Assembly (NCBI GenBank): GCA_951230915.1
Contig: OX579634.1
Span: 744,001-808,000 of the forward strand
DNA length: 64,000 nt
Reading direction: 5' to 3'
Source: Antitrichia curtipendula
Lineage: Eukaryota; Streptophyta; Bryopsida; Hypnales; Leucodontaceae
The notes beneath the pieces were generated by a model. The model had not been told where the DNA came from, searched no databases, and saw only the letters and a list, made by a program, of their open reading frames with translations. Of the stretch, positions 47,102 to 59,172 are shown in pieces. A program made the translations under genes and the position numbers. How positions within the stretch are numbered: the stretch's first letter is position 1; the number at the start of each line of letters is the position of its first letter.

Positions 47102-48506
47102 AACTGCCTAGCCCTAATCGGTCCGTTCCTGTCCGTGAACAGTGATATTCCGTCTGATATGACAACTCTGGTTCACATTTAGTGTTTGAATTGACATTTA
47201 ATGTTACTTACTTTCATAGGGTAATTGGCTTTTAGTGTATGCCTTCGTATTTAGTGTACAAGACACTAAATATCATCTTTATTGTAGTGGATAGGCTCTC
47301 TCTGTTCGTGTTGCAATGACTTGCTTTTTGAATAAAGATCCTACTCAATCAAACTCTAAATTATAAAGTTCATATTCTAAATGATGAATACTTAGAATGC
47401 TTTAGGCAAATGTTTGGCCGGCCATTCCTAATCCACTTGTCCACATACTATCTTCAAAACAAGGAGTTGTGATAGGCTCTATCTGTTCGTGTTGCAATGG
47501 CTTGCTTTTTAAATAAAGATCCTACTCAATCAAACTCTAAATTATGAAGTTCATATTTTAAATGATGAATACTTAGAATGCTTTAGGCAAATGTTTGGCT
47601 AGCCATTCCTAGTCCACTCATCCACACACCATCAAATCAAGCAACTATGAGAGGCTTTGTTTGTCTATGTAATAGTGGCTTGCTTTTCGAATAAAGATGC
47701 TACTCAAATCCTATATAATGATTCAAGTCTATATTCTAAATATTAAATAGAATGCTTTAGGCAAATGTTGTCTAAATATTTTCTCATTCATTTAAAGTGA
47801 TACTTTATGTGAAGATAGAAAACACATTAGCTTTTTAAGAATATAATTTTTTATTTCAATCGATGCCTGAGAATAATAATTATGGCACAATAAGCCCAAA
47901 TTTTAGTTCAATGGATAGAAATAAAAAATAAAAATAAACTTAAAATAAATTTTATTTCTCTAAGATTGTATTTTTAACTATGTAGGAAGCTTTGGTTCAT
48001 TCCATTTGGATCTGTTATGTAAAAGTGATGGATAATCTTGTTTTTAAGGCTATCAAAGCATCATTTTGGAAAAATAATTTGTAGGGTTTATTTTTGAATG
48101 CCAGTTTCACAGGGGTTTGTTTTTTTAAATTTCACAAGGTTAAAATCTCTTGCTAGAACAATCTCACTATTGAGATTAGTGTATTTCAATTCCATTAAAG
48201 TATTTTATTAATCATTTAGAATATGGACTTTGTAATTAGGATTTGAGTAGCATCTTTAATCAAAAAGTGTATTAACGGACTTTAGTTTTCCTTCAATCTA
48301 AAACCTACTCCTACCTATCAAATTTTTAATGAATGAACATTAAGTTTATTTTTAATTTAATTTTTCCTAGACTCTAAATTCAACTTCTTCAACTTAAAAA
48401 ATTTGAAATTCAAAATCAATAGTGGTAAAGTTTGAAGCTAAAAGTATTCAAAGTAAAAAAAATACAGTGGAGCAAAGTGCAAAACAACTTGTTTTCTTCA
48501 CTTTAA

Positions 48507-49607
48507 TCCCTAAAGCCCCATTGTCCCTTCAAGAGACAAAATGGATTTTGGGTAGACTCCTATGACCTCAATATTCGTCATGATTGATTGAATTTTTTGT
48601 GAAGATAGAAAAATACATTAGCTTTCTCGGAATATAATTTTTATAATTTCAATCAATGTCTAGTAGCAAAAGTTATCACACAAAAGGTCCTTTTTTTGGT
48701 GTTGTAGACAGAAACCTCCTCACCTCATACCAAAAAAATAAAAAAATTTGTTTCTCATAGATTGTAATTTTATCTATATGGGAAGCTTGTATTTGTATTT
48801 GTTATGTAAAAGTTATGGACAATTGTATTCTTTGGACAATTAGAGCATCTTCTTGATAAAATAACTTATAGGGTTCATTTCTAAATGCAATTTTCACAAT
48901 TTTTCAGAAGAAATTATTTGATAAGGTTAAGTTTGATTGCTAAAACAATCTCACCATTGGAATTACAATGTTTCAATTCCATCTAAGAGCTATTAACAGT
49001 TTTGGTTTTCTTTCTATCTTTAAACTACTTCTACTGAACAATTTTCTAAAGAATGAAAATCAATTGTATTTATATTGAAGTTTTTTTCTTAGACTTTCAA
49101 CTCAATTCTTCAACAACAAATTTTTTTAATTCCATGTTTGTAGTGCAAAAAAATTCCACAAATGGTGGTCAAATTCATCTGAAATTGTAGGCCAATGTTC
49201 AAAAAAATAAATGTTTTCAACTTTGAATGCTAATATCTTCTAGTGTGAACAATCAAACTTTATGAAAATTTTACGACATGATTAAAGACAAATGAAATTA
49301 GAATTTAATATTTTTTTTTTAGTTTTGTTTTTTCTTGGATGAACATAGTAGAACCAATAGTATTACGTTGTTTTTGACAAAGAAAAATGGCCTTAGGACT
49401 TTAGGGGTTAAACGCAACTATCTTGCAATGTATATGGTGAAAGTTTTTGAAATTTCTTTTACATATTCTTGTACTAGTCTAGTACAAGATCATACAATTA
49501 GATATGCAAAAAAAACATTCTTAAACTTTTTTGTTCTTCCAAGAGAAATGGTAGTTTTGAGTGGTTTTTGATGAAAAAAGGCCTTGGGACTTTAGAGGTT
49601 AAACTTT
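48507..49607. mobile_element. ~1.1-kb non-autonomous DNA element
   Basis: It starts TTTAATCCCTAAAGCCCC and ends GGGACTTTAGAGGTTAAAC, imperfect terminal inverted repeats. A second terminus-like GGACTTTAGGGGTTAAAC lies internally near 49395-49412, suggesting either a shorter alternative end or a nested copy. Internal sequence is shared with 7276-7860. No transposase frame was found. Confidence 0.55.
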
Positions 49608-50556
49608 AAGAGAGCACTTTATTTTATGGCCAATTTGATGAAATTGAGATAAATAGTCAACAATAGAACTTATCTTGGTGCATTCTCTCTTATTGCATAA
49701 CTCTGAAGTATGTAGACAATAGGTGGGCCCAATTTCAAGTGAGTTGGTCTTACAATAATATTCCTGAAACTCGGAATAAGATAAGTATTCCAACAAACTT
49801 AAAATAAACCTAAACTCTCTAAATGCATATCCTCTCTCTATGCATACTAACCACCAATCATGGCCCCATGCACTAAGACGAGTTCTATTGTTTATATGTA
49901 CATGAATGTAAGGAAAAATCTGCAACCATTTAAAAAAGGATCCATGTTAATTGTATGAAATAGTTGTTGAGGATTTTAGGACAATCACACTAAAGTAGTC
50001 TGCTCTAAAAGCAATTGTGTTCTAAAATTAGTCATAATACAAAGGTACATTTTGCTTTCTTCAATGTACCAACAATACACATTTCAGGAGATGGTCGCTT
50101 TCAGTGACCACTGCATTTCAACTTCAAAAATTCATAACTAATTCCACAAAGGTCCAAAAAATATGAAACGACTTGGGTTAGATACCAATTCTATTCTTCT
50201 TCCTACAAAAACTTACTGAAATTGTTTCAAGGAGTTTAGCTTCCTGAAAAGGCAAGCAGCTCTTAAATGGTCGCTTTAAGAGCAGACTACCTTATTTACC
50301 TTGGAATCATTTGTGGTTGCTCTCCACATATCCCATTCATGTCACACGGGAATGAAACAGGAAAATAGAAAAGCAAGAATAAATAAAAGTGTACAGCACT
50401 ACTGACACCTGTTCGTTCACGCATGTAATATTAACAGGAAGTTGACAGAATCCTCAAGGTCCGTTCAGACTAGTTTCTCCGGTGTGGACTGACAGACAAG
50501 TTTCAAGTTCCTGACTTCCAAACAAAGCCCCGGCTCCATCATCAGCGAAACAGTGT

Positions 50557-50793
50557 TAGTTAACCCATAAACGTCACCGAGGACGTTTTGTAGCTGATGA
50601 ATGACAAAAAATATCTCCTTGTAGGACAGAAGTGCAACCATATTCATCCTCCCAATTTGGTGTGAAAAGGGAAGATCATCTACAGTAGTTTGTCTTCCAA
50701 TGGAGTGCTTTTGCATTATTTTAATCCAACAATTCACACGGTGACAAAACAAATGATTTCCACGGTTATGAACACGTCGTTTAAGGGTTAAAC
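50557..50793. mobile_element. MITE-like element with GTTAACCC-type termini, copy B
   Basis: It begins GTTAACCCATAAACG and ends CGTTTAAGGGTTAAAC, better preserved inverted termini than copy A at 6815-7048, to which it is homologous along its length. It is about 237 bp and non-coding. Confidence 0.75.
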
Positions 50794-52980
50794 AACTAGT
50801 TGTATGGTGGAAACACCTAAAACTGTCAACATAAGCAAGTCAACATAGTTGAAGGTACCTTCTTCTAGAAAAAAACTATTCTTATAGTTTTAACAATTAA
50901 AAATCATGAATTTAATTTTGTTTTATTATAATTTTTGGATATGACAAGTAATTTCTATTAATTTTTAGTCATTAAAATCGTCATATAGCTAAATCGAAAA
51001 CCAAAATCTCAAAAAATCAATAGCCAACAAATCACATTTAAGTAAGAGGATTGTTTAATGACATTTTTGAGGGACACTTTAATGGAAGTTTAGGGACACT
51101 TCAAGGAAAATCTATTGTGTATGAATTGGTATAGGAATGGTTTTGGTTGGTTCCACCTAAAAGCTTGAAAAAGACTAATTAGATAGTTGTATCTTGTAAC
51201 GGCCAATAATAAGAATATCAACGGTTTTGTCTCCAATCAACTCCATTACAAACTGTAATCATGGTTCTTCATGATGGATGCATGGACATAACGGGATTAT
51301 TGATGAAGAGAGTAGGATAACTACAAATTTATTGTCTAAGTTGGCTTGATTAATTGTCATGTGTCTCAATTCTTGATATTGGCTTGCTACTAATGGTAGT
51401 GGACATGTTGTGAGTCAATCCGGTCTATATTATAATTAAGTTGCTACTAGTTATTTTGTTGTTTGGCAACTCAAAAACAACTCAATTATAGATTATATTG
51501 GCTCACAACTTGGTCATTACCAAGTTCATAGAGTTGTTCAAGATTTATCCAAAAGTTGCTATATATTGCTCATCAAATTCCATCTCCACATTTGAAATCT
51601 AGATAATGAACAAGTTAAGATCTTGTAATAGTGATATCTTGCTAAAGTATTGATTAAATGAAGAGTTTGTTCTCTAATGGGTCACTAAATTGTCCTAATT
51701 TGCACATGACACTAATTTACCGTAGTCACACTATTTTGAATTTATTAGTGCATATTGAAATATATTTATGTTGTACTTATTTTCACAAAAATAATTTTTT
51801 TTTGTAGTAACACTAATTTTTTAAATGATGCTAATTGCTCTCCCTCACTAATAGGACAAATGAATATAGTCAAGATCTTTTTAATGAGCTACCAACCACA
51901 TCATATCCTTATTGCACTAAGGCATTTGATTAGAGTGAGATTTCAAAGTTCTAATATCATTATATATAATATTTAAATTGTCTTCAAACCTCATTCAAAT
52001 GACTTCAAATTCATGTTGCTTTCCAAGTGCATATCAACAAATTATTATCACCCATCAAATTCTACCTAGCTATTGGAAAACAATGAGATCTCAAAGTTAG
52101 ATGCAATGTTTTTCCTTCAAATCTTGCCCAAATTATGTTCCAAGTGAAGCAAATAAATAATCTATGTTTCTCGATTATCAAAAACCTTCTAATGAATAAT
52201 CAACCATCACCAACTTTTAAAAGATGAGCAACAATGATATAGGCTAAAATGAAGTTACAAACTTTCATCAAACTAGTGATGTCATTTTACTCATTTATAG
52301 TGTCAATTTAGAAGATCTTTTATATTCAAATAGTTTGAAAACTTTCTTACATAGTGAAAGAAGTGAAGTTCTAGATATGTGATTTTTGGATGAAGTAGTA
52401 TCAATTGCCAAATCTTTTTATTTTAAAAATAGAATGTTTTTCTTTTCTTCAATAGCTGTGTCAAATTTTATTTATGATTATTACTTAAAAAACTTAATTC
52501 AGGAAAATATTTTAAGAAAGGTGATATTAAAACATTGGACAAAATATTATTCAAATTATAGCCCGGATGTCTGGACCTACTGAAAACAATAACATAGGAT
52601 CAGATGAAGAGTATATCAAAAACTTCGTATGGCAAGTGTCAATACAGACATATTTTATATAAAAACTTACAATAAAAGAGCAAAAATTATATCAAAATTT
52701 GAAATGAGAGAAAATGAAGATCTTACTATAAATTAAAAGAAATAATTATGCAAAATTGACCAATTTGTTTTGAATTTGTCTTTTAAGTAATTGACAAAAG
52801 GTTATTCCTGTCAATGTTAGACAGATGCTCACTCAGCCAAATCTTTCTCGTAGGTGGAGCTTGGACTGTGCGCAGTTAAGACAAAATTGGATAGAATTAT
52901 CCATGCCTCTACTTTCATCCATGTTCTGTTCATTCCTGAACACAGATCCACAGCCTCTTGCCAAGTCTGAGATGCAATAC

Positions 52981-53383
52981 GGTAGAGCCACCCATAGTCG
53001 ACCACTTAAGTAATTCTGCACATGTTCTGGAGCAATAGAAGGCAATAGAAGGCAAATATTCTACCATGTAGGAAGATAGAAATCATGGGGACTGCAAATT
53101 TTTTGGTAATTTTATGCCTTGAATTGAAATTACTACAAATTTTAGAAGCCTTGAGTTGGTTTGAATCCATATCCAATGCATGGTATACACTCTACCAATT
53201 CCAATCATTCAAGAACTGTTTTCCCACCCAATATTTCTTACTTTCTTGCTCACTACATTGGGACATGTGTCATGTCCTTATTAGTCCCCACCTTGAAAAG
53301 GAGAAAAATCACATTCCAAGCAGTGGTTGGAAACAGCTGCACGGATCTGGATACCTGGTTGGAAATGGGAGGTTCTACCATAA
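52981..53383. mobile_element. MITE with TAGAACCACCC termini, copy B
   Basis: It begins GGTAGAGCCACCCATAGTCG and ends GGGAGGTTCTACC, and corresponds to the inverse of 9229-9641 along its length. Internal landmarks include GTCGACCACTTAAG, GGAAGATAGAAAT and CTTTCTTGCTCACTA. Two plus-strand frames over it are spurious. Confidence 0.75.
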
Positions 53384-54389
53384 CAGCGAAAAAGAGACAT
53401 ACAGTACACATTGTATCGACTCAAAACTGTTTGATGATTTTGCTTGCCAATGAAGGTATGCAATATTTGAAGCAGCAAATTAACGTACTAAATGGCATCA
53501 TGGGGATGACACACACCACCTAATTCTCACCCTAGAAGAGGCACGAATGCTCTTGTAAAGCAACAGACTGATCTTGCCAACTGAACATGAGTATTGTCTT
53601 CGTCACCTACTGTGCAGAAATCGATCCTCGGTATCAAATCACAACTTAAACAACATTCACACCAGAAGCGTTAAAGTACTTATTCCGAACTACAGCGCAA
53701 ATAACAATCTGCCCAATCATCAGCTTTGATAGACTTGACCATGAAATCTGAAGCTAGTTGATGGCCATCGCTTCCATGGTTTTGAATTTGGAGGCGGAGC
53801 AGCAGCAACCATCTGAAAGGCCAAATTGCTTAACATTGTTGTTGGACTACTTCTAATTGTTTCCTTTGTCACACTTTACCTCCCGGCTACTAAGTTACGT
53901 TGGTTCCGAAAAAGCAATTATTAGATCTCTAAACACAGGGAAGTTCTGAGCTCAAAACAGAATGACCAGGTTCGGACAACAGTGGTAAATACTCTCATAG
54001 TTTATCTCAGACATGCCGGAAGACATGATCATTCTACTAAGCACGTATTATTTATCATAATTGAAAACTCCCAAATTTCATCAGATCATCAGTGAGCAGG
54101 ATTGGTGAGAGAAAATACAAGTCAGCGATTAACAGGATCGACTATAGAGCCCCCAAAATGATGGTAACTTCTGAAAAAAACAGAGGACAGTTATGTGATT
54201 CATTAACCAAGTAAGGTGAACCAAACAACCAATTGAATCCAGCCCATTCTGCTTCCCTTGATTGCATCGTTTTGCTGTTTGCCATGAAACCAACTCGAAC
54301 AAGCTGCTACTGCTTCTTCCTTTCCTGAATCACTAGGAACAAGCACCACTTCCACTGATCGCTCATGTTGCGGCTGCCCCTACGAGGAG

Positions 54390-54400
54390 TATATATATAA
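54390..54400 (+). promoter_or_regulatory. putative TATA box of the aspartic protease gene
   Basis: TATATATATAA lies about 125-130 bp upstream of the start codon at 54523, after a GC-richer stretch. Spacing fits a short 5' leader. Confidence 0.5.
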
Positions 54401-54522
54401 TATCCAAGCTGAAGCTCAACGTACCTAGCACATCAGCAATTCAAATTGAGTCTTAGCTGTCGAGTCTTTGAGATCCTGATAGACCTTTGAACCGATCACC
54501 TAGCCACCTTGTCCTCTGCAAT

Positions 54523-56593
54523 ATGGGCATCATGACGCGGGACGTTGTGTTGTGTGCTCTCGTTCTCGTTCAGCTTCTGTGCGTTGGTCAGGGTTACCGA
54601 GGGGTCCACATCCTTAGTGGTCGGAAGCTGGAAATGCCAAAGCTTGGTCTCCCAATTGGTGCAGACAACACCAATGTAAGAAATCAAGGATATGGCTATT
54701 AGAGGTGTCTGTTGAAAGAACAATACACCACATAAATGACTTGCAGATCCAAATAATTAACGGTTATACTTGAGAATCTTCACGCTTGCAGACATACTAC
54801 ACGAACATGCAGGTGAAATGTGGGGTTGTAATTATTTATTCGTCTACGAGGATGTAGCGTGAGTGAATGGTAATTATATATCAGTATTGAGAACAGATTG
54901 CCAGAGACAAGAACGTACTAGAGGAGGTTGTAAAATAGGTTTAAAGCGAAGCTTGAAAAGAGGGAGACTTGTAGCCGTTGTAGGTCACTCCAACACAAAT
55001 ATTTAGCACATTTGAATCATGGCAACTATTAGAGCGACTAATCTGGCTACTATTCTGGTTTTCAGGTCTTACGGTCCCATCTCATGCATAGGGACGGTCT
55101 TCAAACAAACACATCAGCGAAATCTCTGAGCGAGAGATTTCTGGATGCCGTGAAACGCAGCCAGAGACGCATCGAGCAACTGGAGAAGAAGCTCCAACGT
55201 CTCACAGAGGACTTGGAGAGCCCAGTGTCCGCTGCTGGTGGCGAGTATGTGATGGAATTTTCCTTGGGAACACCTCCACAGCATTTCAGAAACATTGTTG
55301 ACACTGGCAGCGACCTGTGCTGGGTTCAGTGCGTCCCCTGCATGCGCTGCTACCAGCAACCCAGCGCTTTGTTCAACCCGTTGACCTCCAGCTCCTACTC
55401 ACCAGCGGGATGCACGGACACTTTGTGCAGTGTTAGCGCCACTTGAACACTCCTCGTACTAACACCCATTTTAGTTCAGTCACAAGAATTCGTACTTTGA
55501 TATAAAGACAGAAAAATGAAAACCAACGTCAAAAAAACTGCACGTTAATGATAAGGTAACATTCAAACAATTACTCCAAAGTACTAATTGTGATTTGCTG
55601 ATTGACATGCAGGCTCTTCCTCGGCCAACAGCTTGCGGTGTGAGAAATACCTGCCTGTACTCTTATTCCTATGGTGATGGCTCCAGCACTCGTGGGGACT
55701 TGGCCTTCGAGACTGTCACCATAGAAGGCTCGGCGCTGTCAAATGTAGCATTTGGCTGCGGGCGTAACAACCAAGGTACATTTGCGGAATCAGACGGGTT
55801 GATTGGCTTGGGCCAAGGGCCGCTATCGCTGCCTTCACAGCTGAGGCCTGCCATTGCGGAAATCTTTTCCTACTGTTTGGTGGAACAGACTTCTCCTGGG
55901 ACATCTTCCAGTCCAATCACCTTCGGAAATGCAGCCGAGAATTCAAATGTCCGGTATACACCGTTACTTACAAATGTGAACAATCCAGGCTTTTACTACG
56001 TTAACGTGACGGGAGTCAGTGTTGGCGGTCGCAGAGTCAACACCCCTCCGTCAGCGTTTCGCATTGATAGCAACGGCAATGGCGGTGTCATCCTCGATTC
56101 TGGAACTACACTTACCTCTTGGAGACAAGTGGCCTTCAACCAAATCGTAGCGGTACTTAATTCTTCAATCTCTAATTTCACTCACCTTGACATGTTTGAA
56201 CGAATGTTACGTGCTGGAGTATGATAAGAACGTACCTGTTTTGTTTGATTGTGGAAAAACTTGTGTATGCAGGCCTTTCGACAACAGATTGCATATCCTG
56301 AGGTGGATGCGTCTCCGTATGGTCTGAATCTCTGCTACGATGTTTCAGCTGTTTCAGTTTCATCCTTAACCCTTCCGGAGATGGTGGTGCATATGAGAAA
56401 TGTCGACTATGATATTCCTATTCCCAACCTGTTTGTGTATGTCGACAATTCGGGGAGTCTCGTGTGTCTTACCATGGGACCTGCTGATGACTTCTCTATC
56501 ATTGGAAACATCCAACAACAAAACAATCTGATCGTGTTTGATGTAGCGAATCAGCGCGTTGGCTTCCAAGCTACTCAATGTGATACTTACTAA
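54523..56593 (+). CDS. nepenthesin-like aspartic protease (family A1)
   Basis: Four exons: 54523-54675, 55066-55431, 55613-56152 and 56273-56593, all phase 0, giving 459 codons plus stop. The start has a hydrophobic signal peptide (MGIMTRDVVLCALVLVQLLC), so the enzyme is probably secreted or vacuolar. A charged, coiled-coil-like prosegment (RRIEQLEKKLQRLTEDLE, 85-102) precedes the mature domain. Both catalytic aspartates are present: Asp130 in VDTGSD and Asp335 in LDSGTT. EYVMEFSLGTPPQ, CWVQC, YSYGDGSSTRGDLAFE, FGCGRNNQG, DGLIGLGQGPLSLPSQL and IIGNIQQQN are typical of nepenthesin/CND41-like plant enzymes. Several Cys fit the nepenthesin insert. It lacks the plant-specific insert of phytepsins. 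The donors at 55431 (GTTAGC) and 56152 are less canonical but restore the family alignment. Confidence 0.92.
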
Positions 56594-59172
56594 GTACTTT
56601 CTCACGGAAATCACCTTAATCTGTCCATGAAGACAAATCACATTCAATTAGCCACGTCAAAAGTAGTACTTTGTAGATGATCTGTTCAGAGCAAGTACCC
56701 TGATTTGTCATTGTACATGCATTGCAAAAGATTTTAAGCTACATGTAATAGAGAATGGTGCTAAGATTACTGCTTAAACATCAACAAGGAGGCTCTCTTC
56801 AATCTTGAGAAAATATTGTAATTAAAGGAGAGTATTCATACCGTCCGTCTTGACAAGAATCAATCGCTCCGACTGGAATCTGATAGTCAGTCGTTATAGT
56901 CAGCACCCAATCACCCTAATCGTAACGAGATCAGGACACAGTTCTTCGATGTAATGCCATGCAAACCGACGAAAGCTCTATCTAGATTTCTGCTACAATT
57001 CCTTCACAAATTCGAACCAGTTCAAACTTACATACGACTAGATGGGAATAACATACCGGAAGAAATATTTTCTGATGATAATGTTTCATGAACAGACTAG
57101 AGCAATTTCTTGTAACAAAGAAGTGTAAACAAAAGTCTTGAACTTCCGATATTTTCAGATACTGAATTACTCTAAGTGACCAAGAAAATTGCAGTAAACC
57201 TTAGACAAATGCAAATACAGAATATTAATTCAAAGTCACAATTCTCCTGAACAGAGTACCACCATTCGACCAGGCTGCTCTCCAAATATCAAAACCTGCA
57301 ATGCTGTCCAACAACTATGTGGAACTACCACGAAGGCCGCAGTAGATCCGTCACTTAGTAACTAAAAATGCAAGTACTAGAATAGGAATGTCTACTGATG
57401 CCATAATAGAAAGTCAAAGAGAAATTTCTAAAGAGTCCAAAACTTTAGAAAATTGGTCTAGTATGAACCTTTTTGGGTTCACAATGAAAACCCTCATCCT
57501 CTACCTGATGTTCTCATATGCACGTCGATATTCAATGAAAATATAAATTCTATGATGTGTTGAATTGAGGGCATTTGGGGCAAGATTGACTTTGAGCTCA
57601 AACCGGCATCACATTGTGCTGTGCAATCTTTGTCGCCTGATGTTTTCAGTCGTGATGCTGCGACTTCACTCCTAACCGATACAACACTAGGAGCTCAGAA
57701 TGTACCTCTTGCTCCCAATAAAAAATTGCTGTTTTGTATAGGGGAAGGCCTCGAGGGGGAGGGGGTTCCTGCATTTCAGGGCACTAGACCGAGGGCGTTA
57801 GCCCGAGGTTGTGCCCGAAAATGGAGGAACCTCCTACCTGAGTGTCTTTTTATTAATATTTGCTCCTCCCGTAGTGGAATCTCACCATTGACGAGGTTGG
57901 GCGTTAACACTGGCGGAATGCATTATTCGACACGGTGGAATGCACCATAGAAATTTCTTTATCTTTTTGTCCTCAGTGTATCTTTTTCATTGTAGTCCAC
58001 TGTCATGGCAGTTCCTCTTTTATGTTCCATTGCCATAAACGTTTTCAAAACCCTAAGAGTTACAAACAGGGACAAATAGCATTTGTGCGGTTTCCAATTT
58101 GCAGCTTGATCATCAGCTTCAAAGACACTCAAAACACCAGCAGTATTGAGGACTAACTTGAATTGCCTTCAACGTCTACAAAGTACTGAATATATCGATG
58201 CTTAGCCTCACTTGCACTCTAAAAAGACAATTCGAAGATCTCTCTGTGAGCCAAGCTAAGGGAAATAAAATCATGTCCGAATGTAGGATGAGCGCTCAAA
58301 AATACACATCATACAATTCCTTGAGGATTCACATCATACAATTCCAAACTCAAAACCCTGCAAAAGGGCACAAACCCTGGCACCGATGTCATTCAATCAC
58401 GGAATTCAGCAAGACGCCTCCGTCTCACACCAATGCCACCACCGCAAAGTCGGCTCGCACCTAATCCCAACACAAATCCAAAATATGAAGGCAAATTAAG
58501 GGTCCATTCCCACCTGGCGTTTGCAAACTCACAGCAAACATCACCTCTAAGCTTATCATTTTGCTTCGCTTTCCAATCCAGACATCAGAAGCTGGCACAG
58601 ATCTAGCTCCCACGCACACCCAATCTGTGACTGTAGTACCTCGTTCCGGGAAACAACATTGCAAGATTCGTACAATAGACCTCTCGAAATTGAAGCGATC
58701 TGTTAACTCAAAGTCCTGCTGCAAAGAACAACGATCACTCAATCTTCAGAATTGAGCATCGACGTGCTCTGTAGCAGAAGGCTCACTCCGTCACCCCAAG
58801 CAAAGGGCCGCCACGTATGCAGTTTTATTTGCCACGTCAGATGTACCGTGGGTATTACTGAATACCCTCGCTCCACCTCCTCACTCTCTGAAGTCTCACC
58901 TTCTAAGTTCGAAGACCTAATTTGCAAGATTGATCGGGATCGTGTAGGAATTAAGATTGTTCTCTCGGAGGGCATGGAAAGAATTTCTGCTGGTCCCGAG
59001 TGAGAGAGACCAGTTGAAGAGCGCGGAAGCATGTCCCGGTTGCAATTTAGGGTTGAAGAAACAGGAACTTGGTGAAGAAGCTGTGATAGTGTGATGTTTG
59101 GTTTGAGTTGGATTGTTAGGGTTCGGAGTTAGCGGGATGTGGGAATACCTTGAGTGTCGGTGAGGTCTGGTT
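56594..59172. other. spacer between protease and CHMP7-like gene
   Basis: No gene recognised. The first few hundred bases are the protease 3' flank. From about 58450 the sequence becomes GC-richer towards the CHMP7-like start. Short frames on both strands here (57621-57950, 58198-59032) lack family-like motifs. Confidence 0.4.

Larger units (their letters stand above)
46677..47289. mobile_element. CACTA-type non-autonomous element inserted in a satellite unit
   Basis: It starts CACTA(C) and ends GTAGTG. GAT flanks it on both sides (46674-46676 and 47290-47292), a 3-bp target duplication. Neighbouring units read TGTGATAGGCTC uninterrupted, giving the empty site. Inner termini match after removing a second insertion: CACTAC-A-(CC)-AAAGATGATATTTAGTG versus the inverse of the right end. 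Without the nested insertion it would be about 459 bp. It contains the long hairpin at 46949-47101 and no transposase. Confidence 0.85.
46112..47770. repeat. ~182-bp tandem repeat array (5 or more copies)
   Basis: The unit contains GGCCATTCCTAATCCACTTG, CAAGGAGCTGTGATAGGCTC, GGCTTGCTTCTTGAATAAAG and ATCCTACTCAATCAAACTC. The anchor GGAG(C/T)TGTGAT falls at 46301, 46484, 46666 and 47463, with a diverged copy near 47641. Periods are 183, 182 and (after removing an insertion of 616 bp) 181. Copies are highly similar, with diverged units at both edges. No open frame is conserved among the units. Confidence 0.9.
47771..54389. other. transposon-rich, gene-poor spacer
   Basis: No gene is recognised in about 6.6 kb. 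Related segments at 47790-48300 and 48590-49060 share blocks such as GAAGATAGAAAA, CATTAGCTTT and ATGTAAAAGT, so they are copies of one element. Individual elements are listed separately. The 50900-52800 part is AT-rich and unremarkable. 53400-54380 is moderately GC-rich upstream DNA of the protease. Confidence 0.45.

Noticed and set aside
53085..53523. Two plus-strand frames of ~120 codons
   Set aside because: They lie wholly or mostly inside MITE copy B (52981-53383), and the related copy at 9229-9641 does not keep the frames.
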